A model generated the notes under the pieces. That model saw only the letters and a program-made list of their open reading frames with translations, had not been told where the DNA came from and did no database searches. From the NCBI GenBank assembly GCA_963836265.1, contig CAWIIO010000004.1, positions 231,783 to 295,782 of the forward strand: a stretch of 64,000 nt of DNA, read 5' to 3'. Shown here one piece after another: positions 25,985-34,985 of this stretch. The stretch is from CAIWHR01 sp963836265 (GTDB lineage Bacteria; Pseudomonadota; Gammaproteobacteria; Burkholderiales; Casimicrobiaceae). The position numbers and the translations under genes were made by a program. Each line of letters begins with the position of its first letter. Within the stretch, counting starts at the first letter, position 1.

Positions 25985-26290
25985 AGGGTCCTTGGGGTGC
26001 GCCGCGGTCTTCGACATGCGCCGGGCAGCGCACGAAGGGCAGAGCCCCCTGTGCTTTTTGCAAATGAAGGCCACAGCTTGTCATGCGCCATTCGCCGCAG
26101 CCCAACCTCGGAAGCCGTGCGCCAGGATGCCGCAATCGAGGAACGCGTTGAATTCGCCCTTGATGAACCGCGGTAGCGCCGATCCGGTGCTGGCTTCGGT
26201 GTGCGCTGTGAAGCTGGGGCTACTGCACCAGCCGGTACAGCGTGGCCTGCTCGGGGCGATGGCGCTCGTAGCGGACCGGGGCCATCCGGC
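25985..26290 (-). pseudogene. IS91-family transposase, N-terminal remnant
   Basis: Read leftward in several frames: RYERHRPEQATLYRLVQ (26273-26223), then STGSALPRFIKGEFNAFLD followed by CGILAHGF (to about 26112), then VAFICKKHRGLCPSCAARRM ending near 25990. These are the consecutive N-terminal segments, including the Cys zinc-binding region, of the IS91-type transposase whose C-terminal end is found at 5036-5420. There are at least three frame changes. The middle 300 or so codons of the gene, including the catalytic region, are missing from both places. Confidence 0.75.
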
Positions 26291-26627
26291 GCCCGCTGGG
26301 CTACCGGCCGATGGCTTGCACGCGAGGCTCCCGAGGTTGTGAGATCGGCCGGCCTCAAGCCTCGCGTTGCGGCTCAATCGCTCCGAGCGTTGCCTACCGA
26401 GGTGTGCCCTCCGCTGCGGCGCCTCCTTCGGGTGCCTGGGTGCGGGTTCGACCGTCAGCTTTGGGGCGAGGAGATCAGGACGGCGGATGTCGCTGATGGG
26501 GTCGATCTCGGCCGGTCGGAAACGGCCGTTAGACACCGCCCTTGGTCGTTGAGCGCGAGGATTACAGACGCGCCCCGGATGCGTCGACCGGCACAACAAG
26601 CGCTTCTTCTAAGCATGCTGATGCGTG
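26291..26627. other. Intergenic between IS91 and IS66 remnants
   Basis: About 340 bp with no supportable gene; possibly the upstream part of the IS91-type element. Confidence 0.35.
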
Positions 26628-26657
26628 GTAAGCGTCAGCCTGAGGCCGCATTGACGG

Positions 26658-27251
26658 TCAGAGTTTGATCTGACGTAGGGTGTCGTTAAGGTCGTCGAGG
26701 CGGAACGCGGTGGGATCGAACGACCCGCCGCACCATTCGAGCATGGATTCGTGCTCGTCGTGTTTGGGATCATTGATAGCCTGCAGGAAGTCGACGTAAC
26801 CGGGCGGCCCGCCCACGTCCTCAGGCGGGCAGGCATTGGCGCCATCCAAACACCGCGGTGACTTTAGCCCAGGATCAGGCGGCAAGATCTTCTCGACGGT
26901 TACGCGATGTTCCCAACCGTCGCCATAGTCGTAGAGATAGGTGAAGGCTTTGCGCGCGCCGAGTGCGGCGCCGAGCGTGATGCGATCTTCACGTTGGATT
27001 ACGGGCGGGGTATCGAAGTCCGGGTCAGGTTGGCCGTAGTGGTTATGGCCGATCACGAACTCGTGCAGGTGACCACCGGCCCAGCCCATCGTCCACAGCA
27101 GCACCACATGGAGCTTGGGTAATTTGATCGTGGCCGGCACCAGGATTCGTCGCCAGATCGCCGGCTCGAGATCAAGCAGTTCGATCCGCAACTGGTAGAT
27201 CGGCGTGTCGGTCTTCACGGCGCGCAACGGCGCCTTGCGGGCGACGGCCAC
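26658..27251 (-). CDS. pRiA4b ORF-3 family protein
   Basis: A 197-aa protein starting at GTG 27251, two bases after the tnpC stop. It carries the family features: IYQLRIELLDLEPAIWRRIL near the N-terminus, LPKLHVVLLWTMGW, HEFVIGHNHYG, and YDYGDGWEHRVTVEKI. It ends with EWCGGSFDPTAF. Members of this family are frequent passengers downstream of IS66 tnpC genes, and the position here fits. The function is unknown; the fold is small alpha/beta. The gene looks intact and could still be co-transcribed with the broken transposase fragment. Confidence 0.9.
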   Translation of the reverse strand: MAVARKAPLRAVKTDTPIYQLRIELLDLEPAIWRRILVPATIKLPKLHVVLLWTMGWAGGHLHEFVIGHNHYGQPDPDFDTPPVIQREDRITLGAALGARKAFTYLYDYGDGWEHRVTVEKILPPDPGLKSPRCLDGANACPPEDVGGPPGYVDFLQAINDPKHDEHESMLEWCGGSFDPTAFRLDDLNDTLRQIKL

Positions 27252-27253
27252 GG

Positions 27254-27514
27254 TTAAGCGCGCAGGCGCTCAGCCGGAACCTCCAGCGCAGCATGCCAGG
27301 GGAGGAGCTGGTCGATGCGGTTGATCGGGTACTCGGCGATGCGTTCGAGTACATGGCGCAGGTACAGGTACGGGTCGCGGCCGTTGAGCAGGGCGGTGCC
27401 GATCAGGCTATAGATGTTGGCCGCCCGCTCCCCGCCGCTGTCCGAGCCGGCGAAGAGGTAGTTGCGCCGACCCAGAACCAGCGGTCGAATCGAGCGTTCG
27501 GCGCTGTTGTTATC
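27254..27514 (-). pseudogene. tnpC: IS66 transposase, C-terminal fragment
   Basis: Reads DNNSAERSIRPLVLGRRNYL ... SLIGTALLNGRDPYLYLRHV and ends at TAA 27254. This is the C-terminal catalytic end of IS66 TnpC, including the Glu of the DDE set (NNSAER). The upstream part is cut off by the IS110 insertion at the codons for ID-NN. Confidence 0.9.
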
Positions 27515-27760
27515 TGGCATGTTTCACTCTCGCGCCTCGCGGCGGTGAACGATATTCCGACAGGGGTATCGTCTCAAAGCCGGGATTGGGGCGACGGGAG
27601 CATGTCTTGCGGGCAGGCCGAAATTGACAATGAGCTGCGAGCTCGAGTTGTTATCTGGCCGCCCCTTCGATTCGCCCGGATGCGCTGCGAGCGCGAATCC
27701 GTAGTTGTCGTGTGACCCGCGAGCTCCCGCTGTGATGTGTTCACTGTAGGAGGATCCCAA
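27515..27760 (+). ncRNA. Candidate bridge RNA region of IS110 left end
   Basis: IS110-family elements encode a bridge RNA in the non-coding end next to the transposase. This left end is of suitable length and contains GTTGTTATCTGGC at 27647-27659, an exact 13-nt copy of the sequence across the left insertion junction (27506-27518: nine target bases plus the first element bases). That would suit a guide loop. The RNA ends and fold cannot be fixed by eye. Confidence 0.4.
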
Positions 27761-28987
27761 ATGAGAGTAATCGGACTTGATGTTCATCGGTCCTTCGCTC
27801 AGGTCGCCATCTTGGAGCACGGCACGGTGAGAGACCACGGTCGCTTCGCCATGGATCGCGAGGCAGTGCTTGAGTTCTGCAAAGAGCTTAGCAGGGACGA
27901 CGACGTGGTGCTGGAAGCCACCGGCAACACGGCGATCATCGTTCGCCTTCTGACGCCGTTTGTCCATCGCGTAGTCGTAGCCAACCCGTTGCAGGTGCGG
28001 GCCATCGCCTGGGCGAAGGTCAAGACCGACAAGATCGATGCTGCGGTTCTCGCCCGACTGCACGCCGCGCGGTTCTTGCCGGAAGTCTGGATACCGCCCG
28101 AATCGGTCCAGGCCGAGCGCCGGTGCATCGCCGAACGCACCCAGCTTGTTTCGCAGACGACTCGGCTGAAGAACAGGGTTCAATCCGTCCTGCATGCCAA
28201 CTTGATTCCTCGTGAGGCCGGCAACCTCTTCACCAAGAAGGGGCGTGCCCGGCTCGAACAGTTGGCCGTGCCCGTCGATCAGAAACGCCTGGTGTTGCGT
28301 CACCTCGATGAACTCGACCGACTCGCCGCCGAGCTGCTGGTGATCGACAAGGACCTGGCGCAGCGGGCACTCGATCAGCCGAACGTGAAGCGACTCATGA
28401 CGATCGGTGGAGTGAATTCCATCGTCGCTGCCAGCGTCCTGGCTGCGATCGGCGACATCACCCGTTTCTCCAGCCCGGAGAAGCTGGTCAGCTACCTGGG
28501 GCTGAACCCATGCGTGCACCAGTCCGGTGATCATCCGGCATTCCACGGTCACATCACCAAACAGGGCCGGGGTCATGCCCGCGCGATGCTGGTGGAGTCC
28601 GTTTGGTCGATTGCGGCGGCGCCAGGGCCGCTGCGCGCATTCTTCAATCGCGTCAGCGCCAAGCGCGGGAAGCAAGTCGCCGCGGTAGCCACGGCTCGGA
28701 AGCTGGCGGTGCTTATCTGGCACATGCTGACCAAGGGGGAAGACTACGCCTGGAAACGACCGGCGCTCCTGCAGTGGAAGCTGCGCGAGCTGGAGCTGAA
28801 GGCCGGTCACGCGTCTCGCCGTGGTGGCAACAAGCCGGGACCCGCGCGCGAGTACAGTCTGCAGACGGTTCGCGATAAGGAGCGCGCATGGCTCGGGATG
28901 GCCGAAGACGAATATCGGCGCTTCGCCTCGGCGTGGAAAGCCGTCCCGCCAAAGCCGAGGGCGCCCGCAAAGCGAGAACCCGCATAA
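27761..28987 (+). CDS. IS110-family transposase
   Basis: Start chosen at ATG 27761 (MRVIGLDVHRSFAQVAILEH) because TAGGAGGA sits 7 bp upstream; a longer reading from 27737 adds non-family residues. 408 aa. The N-terminal RuvC-like DEDD domain has GLDVH (first Asp), VVLEATGN (Glu) and KTDKIDAAVLARL (last acidic pair). The C-terminal transposase_20 domain contains LMTIGGVNSIVAASVLAAIG and ITKQGRGHARAMLVE with the catalytic Ser region. The gene is full length and intact, so this element may be active. Confidence 0.95.
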   Translation: MRVIGLDVHRSFAQVAILEHGTVRDHGRFAMDREAVLEFCKELSRDDDVVLEATGNTAIIVRLLTPFVHRVVVANPLQVRAIAWAKVKTDKIDAAVLARLHAARFLPEVWIPPESVQAERRCIAERTQLVSQTTRLKNRVQSVLHANLIPREAGNLFTKKGRARLEQLAVPVDQKRLVLRHLDELDRLAAELLVIDKDLAQRALDQPNVKRLMTIGGVNSIVAASVLAAIGDITRFSSPEKLVSYLGLNPCVHQSGDHPAFHGHITKQGRGHARAMLVESVWSIAAAPGPLRAFFNRVSAKRGKQVAAVATARKLAVLIWHMLTKGEDYAWKRPALLQWKLRELELKAGHASRRGGNKPGPAREYSLQTVRDKERAWLGMAEDEYRRFASAWKAVPPKPRAPAKREPA

Positions 28988-29010
28988 AGGGCTTGTCAAA
29001 TACATCCGTG

Positions 29011-30122
29011 TCGATCTCGATGCGGCCATCGTCGCGATAGCGGGTCAATGCGGTCCAGCGGACCAACGCATATTTGATCGCGCCCGCCAGTTCCGACTTC
29101 GCCGATACCATCGCCAGCGTCGCCGCCAGCCAGGCGTGGAGCGTATCGAGCAGCGGCCCGGCCCGTTGCTGCCGCACGCGAGATCGCTGCGCCGGCAGAG
29201 TGCCCCGAATGTCCCGCTCGATGGCGTACAACGCGCCGATGCGCTGCATCGCCTCGGCCGCAATGGGCGAGCGATCTACCATATAGATGTCGTAGAACTT
29301 GCGCCGTGCGTGCGCCCAGCATGCTGCTTCGACGATCTCACCGGTCTCGTACAGCGGTCCGAATCCGGCGTAGGCGTCAGCCTGCAGCACGCCGCGGAAG
29401 TGGCGCAAGTGCGTTTGCGGATGTTCACCCTTGCGGTTGGGCGAGTAGCGATACCACACCGCCGGTGGATCGCGACTGCCGGCAGGGCGATCATCGCGCA
29501 CGTAAGTCCATAACCGTCCGGTCTTGGTCTTGCCACGCCCAGGATCGAGGACCGGTACCGGCGTGTCATCGGCGTGCACTTTCTCGGCCGCCAACACATA
29601 ACAACCGAGCACGTTGATCAAGGGTTCGAGCAGACGTGCCGTCTCGCCGACCCACGCCGCCAGCGTGGCACGATCAAGCTTCACGCCAGAACGTCGGTAG
29701 ATACCCTGCTGCCGATAGAGCGGGCAATGGTCAGCGTACTTGGCCACGATGATCTGGGCCAGCAGTCCTGGCGCTGCCATCCCCCGCGCGATGGGCCGCG
29801 AGGGCGCTGGCTGCTGGACTATCCGTGAGCAGTGGCCGCAGGAGAGCTTGGGCCGTACATGGCGGATGACCTTGAAGTATCCCGGCACCATGTCCAACAT
29901 CTCGGAGACATCCTCGCCCAGCTCGCGCATCGCGCCACCGCAGTCCGGACAGCTGCAACTCGCCGGCGCGTGCACGACGGTCTCGCGCGGTAGGTGCGCA
30001 GGAAACGCGCGTGGCGCGCGCCGCAAAGGCAGCACGCGCTGCGACGGCGCCTGCGTCGAATCCGCTGCCGGCATCGGTGCTACCGTGGGCGTGTCGGCGC
30101 TTGTGTGCGGTGCGCCTTGCAA
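29011..30122 (-). pseudogene. tnpC: IS66 transposase, N-terminal/catalytic fragment
   Basis: Reads from 30122 (MQGAPHTSADTPTVAPMPAA) through LPRETVVHAPASCSCPDCGG (zinc-binding region), EDVSEMLDMVPGYFKVIRHV, the transposase core (KVHADDTPVPVLDPGRGKTK, LQADAYAGFGPLYE, WAHARRKFYD) to DDGRIEI at the IS110 junction. The usual N-terminal 60-100 residues are absent, so the gene was already truncated or altered at its 5' end. Residues after the junction in the same frame are IS110 sequence. Confidence 0.9.
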
Positions 30123-30181
30123 ATCGTCAGGAGATCTTTTCAGTTAAGACATCCGCACCGCTAAGCTCTCGGAGCTGCATC

Positions 30182-31423
30182 ATGCACGTGAAATGGTACC
30201 GAGGCACAGAGCCTCTGCCGCTGCTTGCCGAGGTAGAGAAGGCACGATCCGTCGATAAGAACGGTAAAGTCTCCTACACTAATCTCCTCTTCGAGGAGAT
30301 GACTTTCTTACTCGCCGGCTCTCTCGAATTCGGCGTCGATCTTCCGACCGTGGATCGGCACAACCTTATCGCGAGGGCGCTGTTCGCACCTACGACCAAG
30401 GGAGCGCTGCTTAAAGACACATTCCTTCTCAGCCTGGCAACAGAGCTCACGCGCTATCTAAGCCAACCCTTCAAGCAGTTCTTAGTGGTAACTGCCGCTT
30501 CCGTCCATCTGCCGCGACCGCAATCGGTGTTCCGTCCTGACGTGAATACGGCGGTGGTATTCCCCTCTCGTCTTCCGAAGCGGCTCGGCGACGCACGTCA
30601 ATCAGCGCTGCGAGACCAGACGACGTTCGCACACGACAGCCTGCCATCGAAATACCGGTCGGTAGTCGTACGTGTAGCGGGACGGACGGTTTACCAGGCG
30701 ATAGACCGCGCGCTCGACGCCGTCGACTTGCTGCGTGGAATCTGGAACTTCTACTATAACCGCGGCCAATCCTGGCGGATCTCAGGGGGAACGCCAAAAC
30801 CCGTCAATCGGGTGTTTCTTCATCCCATCCACAGCTGCCATGAAGTCAACGGCGACCTCGTGGCAAAAGAACAGTGGTGGTATCAACCCGAGTATCGCGC
30901 GCCGGCGACAATTACCGATCTGACGTCGGATTGGAGCAGAATCGCGACCTTCACGAGACGCGTACGGCGATACCTCGCACACTCACACTACGCCGAATCG
31001 GTCGCCGACGCGCTACGCCAGTACGTTCGCGCGCTTGATCGACACGACATGGAGGACGCGTTCATACGGCTCTGGTCGGTTCTCGAGCAGCTGACCGCGA
31101 CACAGCAAGCAAACTTCGAGCGTACCGTGAAACGGGCCAGCTTCGTCTACCGCGACTCCGAGTTACCACGACTCGTGCTGGACAACCTCCGGCGCGAGCG
31201 CAATCGGCTCGTCCACGAAGGTGGCGAATCGCAGGCAGGCGAAGTGTGTCTCTATCAGCTAAAGCGCTATGTAGAAGCACTCCTCGAATTTCATATTCGC
31301 AATCAGTTTCAATTCAGTAACCTCGAAGAGGCCGGAACATTCTTTGATCTGCCGCGCAGCCTGTCCGAGATCACGACGAAGATGATCCATTACAGGGCGG
31401 CCAAGAGATACCAACAACTTTAG
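30182..31423 (+). CDS. Putative HEPN-domain protein (413 aa)
   Basis: Starts at ATG 30182 (MHVKWYRGTEPLPLLAEVEK), in a region where IS66 sequence ends. The first 250 residues show no family I recognise. The last 130 residues look like an all-helical HEPN domain: AFIRLWSVLEQLTAT, then FVYRDSEL, then LRRERNRLVHEGGE. The RNRLVH string (residues 340-345) fits the HEPN R-x4-6-H RNase motif, as in Apea-like HEPN proteins, some of which act in phage defence. There is no partner antitoxin gene next to it. GC content and codon use appear lower than in the neighbouring operon, suggesting transfer. The HEPN assignment is a motif-level inference. Confidence 0.6.
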   Translation: MHVKWYRGTEPLPLLAEVEKARSVDKNGKVSYTNLLFEEMTFLLAGSLEFGVDLPTVDRHNLIARALFAPTTKGALLKDTFLLSLATELTRYLSQPFKQFLVVTAASVHLPRPQSVFRPDVNTAVVFPSRLPKRLGDARQSALRDQTTFAHDSLPSKYRSVVVRVAGRTVYQAIDRALDAVDLLRGIWNFYYNRGQSWRISGGTPKPVNRVFLHPIHSCHEVNGDLVAKEQWWYQPEYRAPATITDLTSDWSRIATFTRRVRRYLAHSHYAESVADALRQYVRALDRHDMEDAFIRLWSVLEQLTATQQANFERTVKRASFVYRDSELPRLVLDNLRRERNRLVHEGGESQAGEVCLYQLKRYVEALLEFHIRNQFQFSNLEEAGTFFDLPRSLSEITTKMIHYRAAKRYQQL

Positions 31424-31895
31424 CGCTGACACACTGCGCGTTCGGAAACGGACGCTCGCAGGCTTTTTGACGTGACGCTCAAGCGGGGGCGAGTTCGCCG
31501 GGCAGGATTTCATGCATTTCTCTCTGGCGCATTGCTGTCCGCGGCGTACTGCCATGCAAGACCGATCCCCACGAGTCACGAGCCATGCAATCGCCGCGAG
31601 GGCGTGATTAAGGGGCGGGCTGACTCCGTTCGCAGCCGAACGAGTATGTCTTGCATTAATCATCCAATGGATTGTCCCAGCCGGTTGTCGGGATCGCGGC
31701 GGGGGCGTCGTTCAGGAAGCCAGAACGCGCCGCGCGACGCTCGTACCAATCCCCAAGGTCCGCGCAACCGAAACCCGCCGTCGCACCTTAAGGGATACCG
31801 GATGTTCACAACGTAGACCTTGAGGGGTTGTCAAGCGTAGCGAGGGACCCCACCGGCCCCGCCTGCGCCCACTCGCAACGGGGAACCAGCTTACT
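31424..31895. other. Intergenic with weak terminator-like hairpin
   Basis: Just after the HEPN gene, GCGTTCG-GAAA-CGGACGC (31438-31455, one G-U pair) is followed by TTTTT at 31464-31468 and may be a weak terminator. The 13-mer AGGGACCCCACCG occurs at 31843 and again at 31911 inside the next gene. No other feature seen. Confidence 0.4.
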
Positions 31896-32519
31896 ATGCG
31901 GCGTATGAGTAGGGACCCCACCGCCACACTGCGATCCGAATCCGCTAAAAGGATCTCGCGTGAGGAGATGAGCGAGTTGCCGATCCGACGCTATGAGGGT
32001 CCGATGCACGTCGTCGCGGGGCATCCGGACCTCCAGCACGCGATGCAGGACATCTTGCAGGAAAGCGTAGTCGGCTTTGACACTGAGACACGGCCCGCCT
32101 TCAGGCCCGGCGAGAGCTACCTCCCGTCTCTCGTGCAATTCGCTACGGCGAGCGCTGTGTATCTCTGGCAGGTCCAGCAGCAGGACCTTTTCGGCGCGAT
32201 GCGGGAGATCCTTTCGTCAGAGAAGATCATCAAGGTGGGCGTGTCGGTGACCGACGATATGCGTAAGCTGAAAAAGTTATTCGAGTTCGACGAAAGATCG
32301 GTGATGGATCTCGGCAAAGTTGCGGAGCGCCACGGCCTGAAGCAGACGGGCGTGCGAAATCTCGCCGGGATATTTCTCGGTACGCGCATCCCCAAGGGCG
32401 CGAAGACTACGAACTGGGCTGCGCGCCGCTTGACGCGGCAGCAGATCGCCTACGCGGCGACCGATGCCTGGGCGTGCCGCGAGCTGTATCTCCGCTTCAG
32501 GGAACTGAAAATGGTCTGA
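31896..32519 (+). CDS. RNase D-like 3'-5' exonuclease
   Basis: A 207-aa single-domain DEDDy exonuclease. Motifs with rough residue positions: Exo I VVGFDTETRP (Asp62, Glu64), Exo II VGVSVTDDMRKL (Asp120/121), Exo III YAATDAWACREL (Tyr186, Asp190). It lacks the C-terminal HRDC domains of true RNase D, so it resembles the short Rnd-like 3'-5' exonucleases. The start is uncertain: ATG 31896, 31905 or 31968 are all in frame, and conservation would begin near the last. Substrate (RNA or DNA) cannot be told from sequence. Confidence 0.9.
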   Translation: MRRMSRDPTATLRSESAKRISREEMSELPIRRYEGPMHVVAGHPDLQHAMQDILQESVVGFDTETRPAFRPGESYLPSLVQFATASAVYLWQVQQQDLFGAMREILSSEKIIKVGVSVTDDMRKLKKLFEFDERSVMDLGKVAERHGLKQTGVRNLAGIFLGTRIPKGAKTTNWAARRLTRQQIAYAATDAWACRELYLRFRELKMV

Positions 32520-32537
32520 TCACCGGCTTGGTGATCA
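32517..32537 (+). terminator. Perfect hairpin after exonuclease gene
   Basis: TGATCACC-GGCTT-GGTGATCA overlaps the stop codon of the exonuclease gene. Arms of 8 bp, loop of 5. There is no T-run after it, so it may be an RNA-stabilising stem or operator rather than an intrinsic terminator. Confidence 0.4.
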
Positions 32538-33176
32538 AGAAGCCGGCGCCCGGTGCGCCCGTCCACATTCTTGTCAGTCGGTCAGCGCTCAAATTGGCGT
32601 GTTGCTAGAGCTCTGGCTCTCGCCGCCGTTCTGGCGGCCGACACGGTTATTACCAATAGCTGCTGGCAGCGCTGGAAGCTACACGCGACGTTCGTCGCGC
32701 CATCCCAATTCGGCCCCCGTCGCGTGCTCATTGTACATCCGCCGCTCCGGTGCTCTGGGGGCGTGTAAGTCCAGTCAATAGGCGCGCCACATCGTGCCGG
32801 TGCTCGGCCGCTTTTGATCCTTCCGGTGGTCCGCCGCCGACTGTTATCCGGCATCGAACTTACGGATAGTGTGGGACATAGCAGGGCTGTCAGGTGGTCT
32901 GTCTGAATGAACTCGTGCGAGTCGGTTGAACAAACCCTTCATCTCGTTGATGCGCGCGAGGTACATGCGGACATCGTGATCCCCACACCGCTGGCCGTCC
33001 ATCAAGCGAAAACCGCGCCTCGCGTAGTCGTCGCCCGCGCCGGCGCCGCACAGATGGATCACAGCAGCCAGCTCCTGCTTGCGTTGGAGGGTAGCTGAGG
33101 CCATTCGGTGCCGGTCGAGCGTGATCGCGACACTCCCTTGCAATCGGTTGCATCGTCCGAGTGTAGGATTCACGGT
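32538..33176. other. Intergenic upstream of eda
   Basis: About 640 bp with no ORF that resembles a known family. It presumably holds the eda-gpmA promoter; no clear -35/-10 pair stands out. Confidence 0.4.
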
Positions 33177-33809
33177 ATGAATGCGCGAGATCTGATGCGC
33201 GTCGGCCCGGTAATCCCGGTGATCGTGATCGACGAGCTGGCGCAAGCTGTACCGTTGGCGGAAGCCTTGGTCGCGGGTGGGGTCCGCGTCCTGGAAGTCA
33301 CCCTGCGCACGCCGGTCGCGTTGGAGGCTGTCCGGGCGATCGCGGACGCCGTGGAAGACGCGATCATCGGGGTTGGCACGATCACACGCTCCGAAGATTT
33401 CAAGCTCGCCATGGCGGCCGGCGCTCGCTTTGGTGTGAGCCCCGGGCTTACGGCCGAGTTGGTCGAAGGTGCGCGTGCGAGCGGGTTGCCGCTGCTTCCC
33501 GGTGTGATGACACCTTCCGACGTGATCGCGGCGCGCGCCGCAGGTTTCACCGAACTGAAACTGTTCCCGGCGCAGCAGGCCGGCGGCATCGGCATGTTGA
33601 AGGCATTGTTGGGCCCGTTCCCGGACTTGACGTTCTGCCCCACAGGCGGCGTCACTGCCGCATCGGCGCCGGATTTTCTGGCGCTGCCCAATGTCGGCTG
33701 CGTCGGGGGCTCGTGGCTGACCCCGAAGGACGCGGTCGCGGCGGGCGATTGGAAAGGGATCACTGCTTTGGCCCGTGAAGCCGCAGGCTTGCGCCCGTTC
33801 GTCCGCTGA
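33177..33809 (+). CDS. eda: 2-dehydro-3-deoxy-phosphogluconate aldolase (KDPG aldolase)
   Basis: A 210-aa class I aldolase of the Entner-Doudoroff pathway, splitting KDPG into pyruvate and glyceraldehyde 3-phosphate in the cytoplasm. It has the family blocks GPVIPVIVIDEL, GGVRVLEVTLRTP (with the catalytic Glu), VGTITRSEDF, PLLPGVMTPSDV, FTELKLFPAQQAGG (with the Schiff-base Lys) and FCPTGGVTAASA, and ends with CVGGSWLTPKDAVAAGDW. The start at ATG 33177 aligns with the family N-terminus. The usual partner edd is not adjacent. It is followed after 28 bp by gpmA, so the two central-carbon genes probably share a transcript. Confidence 0.95.
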   Translation: MNARDLMRVGPVIPVIVIDELAQAVPLAEALVAGGVRVLEVTLRTPVALEAVRAIADAVEDAIIGVGTITRSEDFKLAMAAGARFGVSPGLTAELVEGARASGLPLLPGVMTPSDVIAARAAGFTELKLFPAQQAGGIGMLKALLGPFPDLTFCPTGGVTAASAPDFLALPNVGCVGGSWLTPKDAVAAGDWKGITALAREAAGLRPFVR

Positions 33810-33837
33810 GGTTGACTCCAATCATCGAGACCCGACC

Positions 33838-34587
33838 ATGAAGAAAATTGTGCTCTTGCGCCACGGCGAATCGACGTGGAACCAGGAAAACCGGTTCACC
33901 GGTTGGACCGACGTTGGGCTTAGCGAAAAAGGACTGGCCGAAGCCAAGGCGGCCGGCGCACTATTGAGGAACGAAGGACACGAGTTCGATCTGGCCTTCA
34001 CCTCCGTCCTCAAGCGCGCGATCAAGACGCTGTGGGTGGTGCTGGAGGAGATGGACCGCATGTGGATCCCGGTGATTCACTCCTGGCGCCTGAACGAGCG
34101 CCACTACGGCGCGTTGCAGGGGCTCAACAAGGCCGAGACGGCGGCCAGGTTTGGCGACGCGCAAGTAAAGATCTGGCGTCGCGCCTACGAAACGGCGCCA
34201 CCTCCGTTGGCGGACGGCGATCCGCGTCTAGAAAAAGGCGACCCACGTTACGCGGAGCTCGAACCGGGGGTATTTCCTCGGACCGAGTGCCTGAAAGATA
34301 CGGTGACGCGATTCTTGCCCTTTTGGCACGCAACCATCGCGCCGACAATACGGTCGGGAAAGCAGGTGATCATCGTGGCCCACGGCAATAGTTTGCGGGC
34401 GCTCGTAAAGTACCTGGATGCCATTTCCGATGCCGACATCGTCGAACTCAACATTCCTACCGGCCAGCCGCTGGTCTATGAGTTGGACAATGATCTCAAG
34501 CCGATCAGACATTACTACCTCGGGGATGAAGAGGCGATCAAGGCTTCAATGCAAGCGGTAGCGAATCAAGGCATGGCCGTGCAATAG
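33838..34587 (+). CDS. gpmA: 2,3-bisphosphoglycerate-dependent phosphoglycerate mutase
   Basis: A 249-aa protein interconverting 3- and 2-phosphoglycerate in glycolysis. LLRHGESTWNQENRFTGWTD contains the phosphorylated His; SVLKRAIKTLW, WRLNERHYGALQGLNK and VIIVAHGNSLRALVKYLD contain the remaining active-site residues. Length and spacing are typical of the dPGM family. It lies 28 bp behind eda in the same direction. Confidence 0.97.
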   Translation: MKKIVLLRHGESTWNQENRFTGWTDVGLSEKGLAEAKAAGALLRNEGHEFDLAFTSVLKRAIKTLWVVLEEMDRMWIPVIHSWRLNERHYGALQGLNKAETAARFGDAQVKIWRRAYETAPPPLADGDPRLEKGDPRYAELEPGVFPRTECLKDTVTRFLPFWHATIAPTIRSGKQVIIVAHGNSLRALVKYLDAISDADIVELNIPTGQPLVYELDNDLKPIRHYYLGDEEAIKASMQAVANQGMAVQ

Positions 34588-34985
34588 CGAGGTTGCGACT
34601 AATGTCGAGGCACACTCCGGCTAATTGCTCGAGCTGTCTACAAAAACGTCGCAACTCTGTTTTGGTTGTCCCTGTGTTCCACGGCATTCGACTGCGGTGG
34701 CAAGAGTTCGATCCCGACGCCCGTCTCACCGAAGCGAGCGCGCTGGCAACGCAAGGACCCACGCGGGCACGGGCGATTGTCGAGCGCTGCGCCATAAAGC
34801 ATCTTGGCGTGCCGCCGGGGGCGGGCCGTGAGCGCAGCGTCTTCGCGGTCGCTGCCGTGGGGCGCAGCAACAGCATCTCGTTACCCCTGCGGGGAGTCCG
34901 GCGAGCGCGATAGCATCGAAGGTCTGGACGTCGAAGGCTTGGCCGCGTGGCATGGGGTCGATTGCCGATTAATCTCGAAGGGAGC
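34588..34985. other. Intergenic upstream of parE
   Basis: About 400 bp. A 106-codon frame (34593-34913) has no recognisable family and no good ribosome-binding site, so I do not call it. The parE ribosome-binding site GAAGGGA lies at the right edge. Confidence 0.4.

Larger units (their letters stand above)
27515..29010 (+). mobile_element. IS110-family element inserted in IS66 tnpC
   Basis: The two tnpC fragments join in frame (GRIEI then DNNSAER) when this segment is removed, which fixes the insertion to within a base or two. The element has a 246-bp non-coding left end, a DEDD transposase gene and a short right end after the stop. No terminal inverted repeats are seen, as usual for IS110. 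Confidence 0.85.
26628..30130 (-). mobile_element. IS66-family element, interrupted by IS110 and truncated
   Basis: The left end at 26628 reads GTAAGCGTCAGCC, the usual IS66 terminal form. Inside are a pRiA4b ORF-3 gene and a tnpC gene split into two parts by an IS110 element (about 27515-29010). The tnpC N-terminal coding region and the other inverted end are missing, so the right limit (about 30130) is an estimate. tnpA and tnpB accessory genes are absent. Confidence 0.75.

Noticed and set aside
34593..34913. 106-codon frame upstream of parE
   Set aside because: No family resemblance or ribosome-binding site; overlaps an equally long frame on the other strand.
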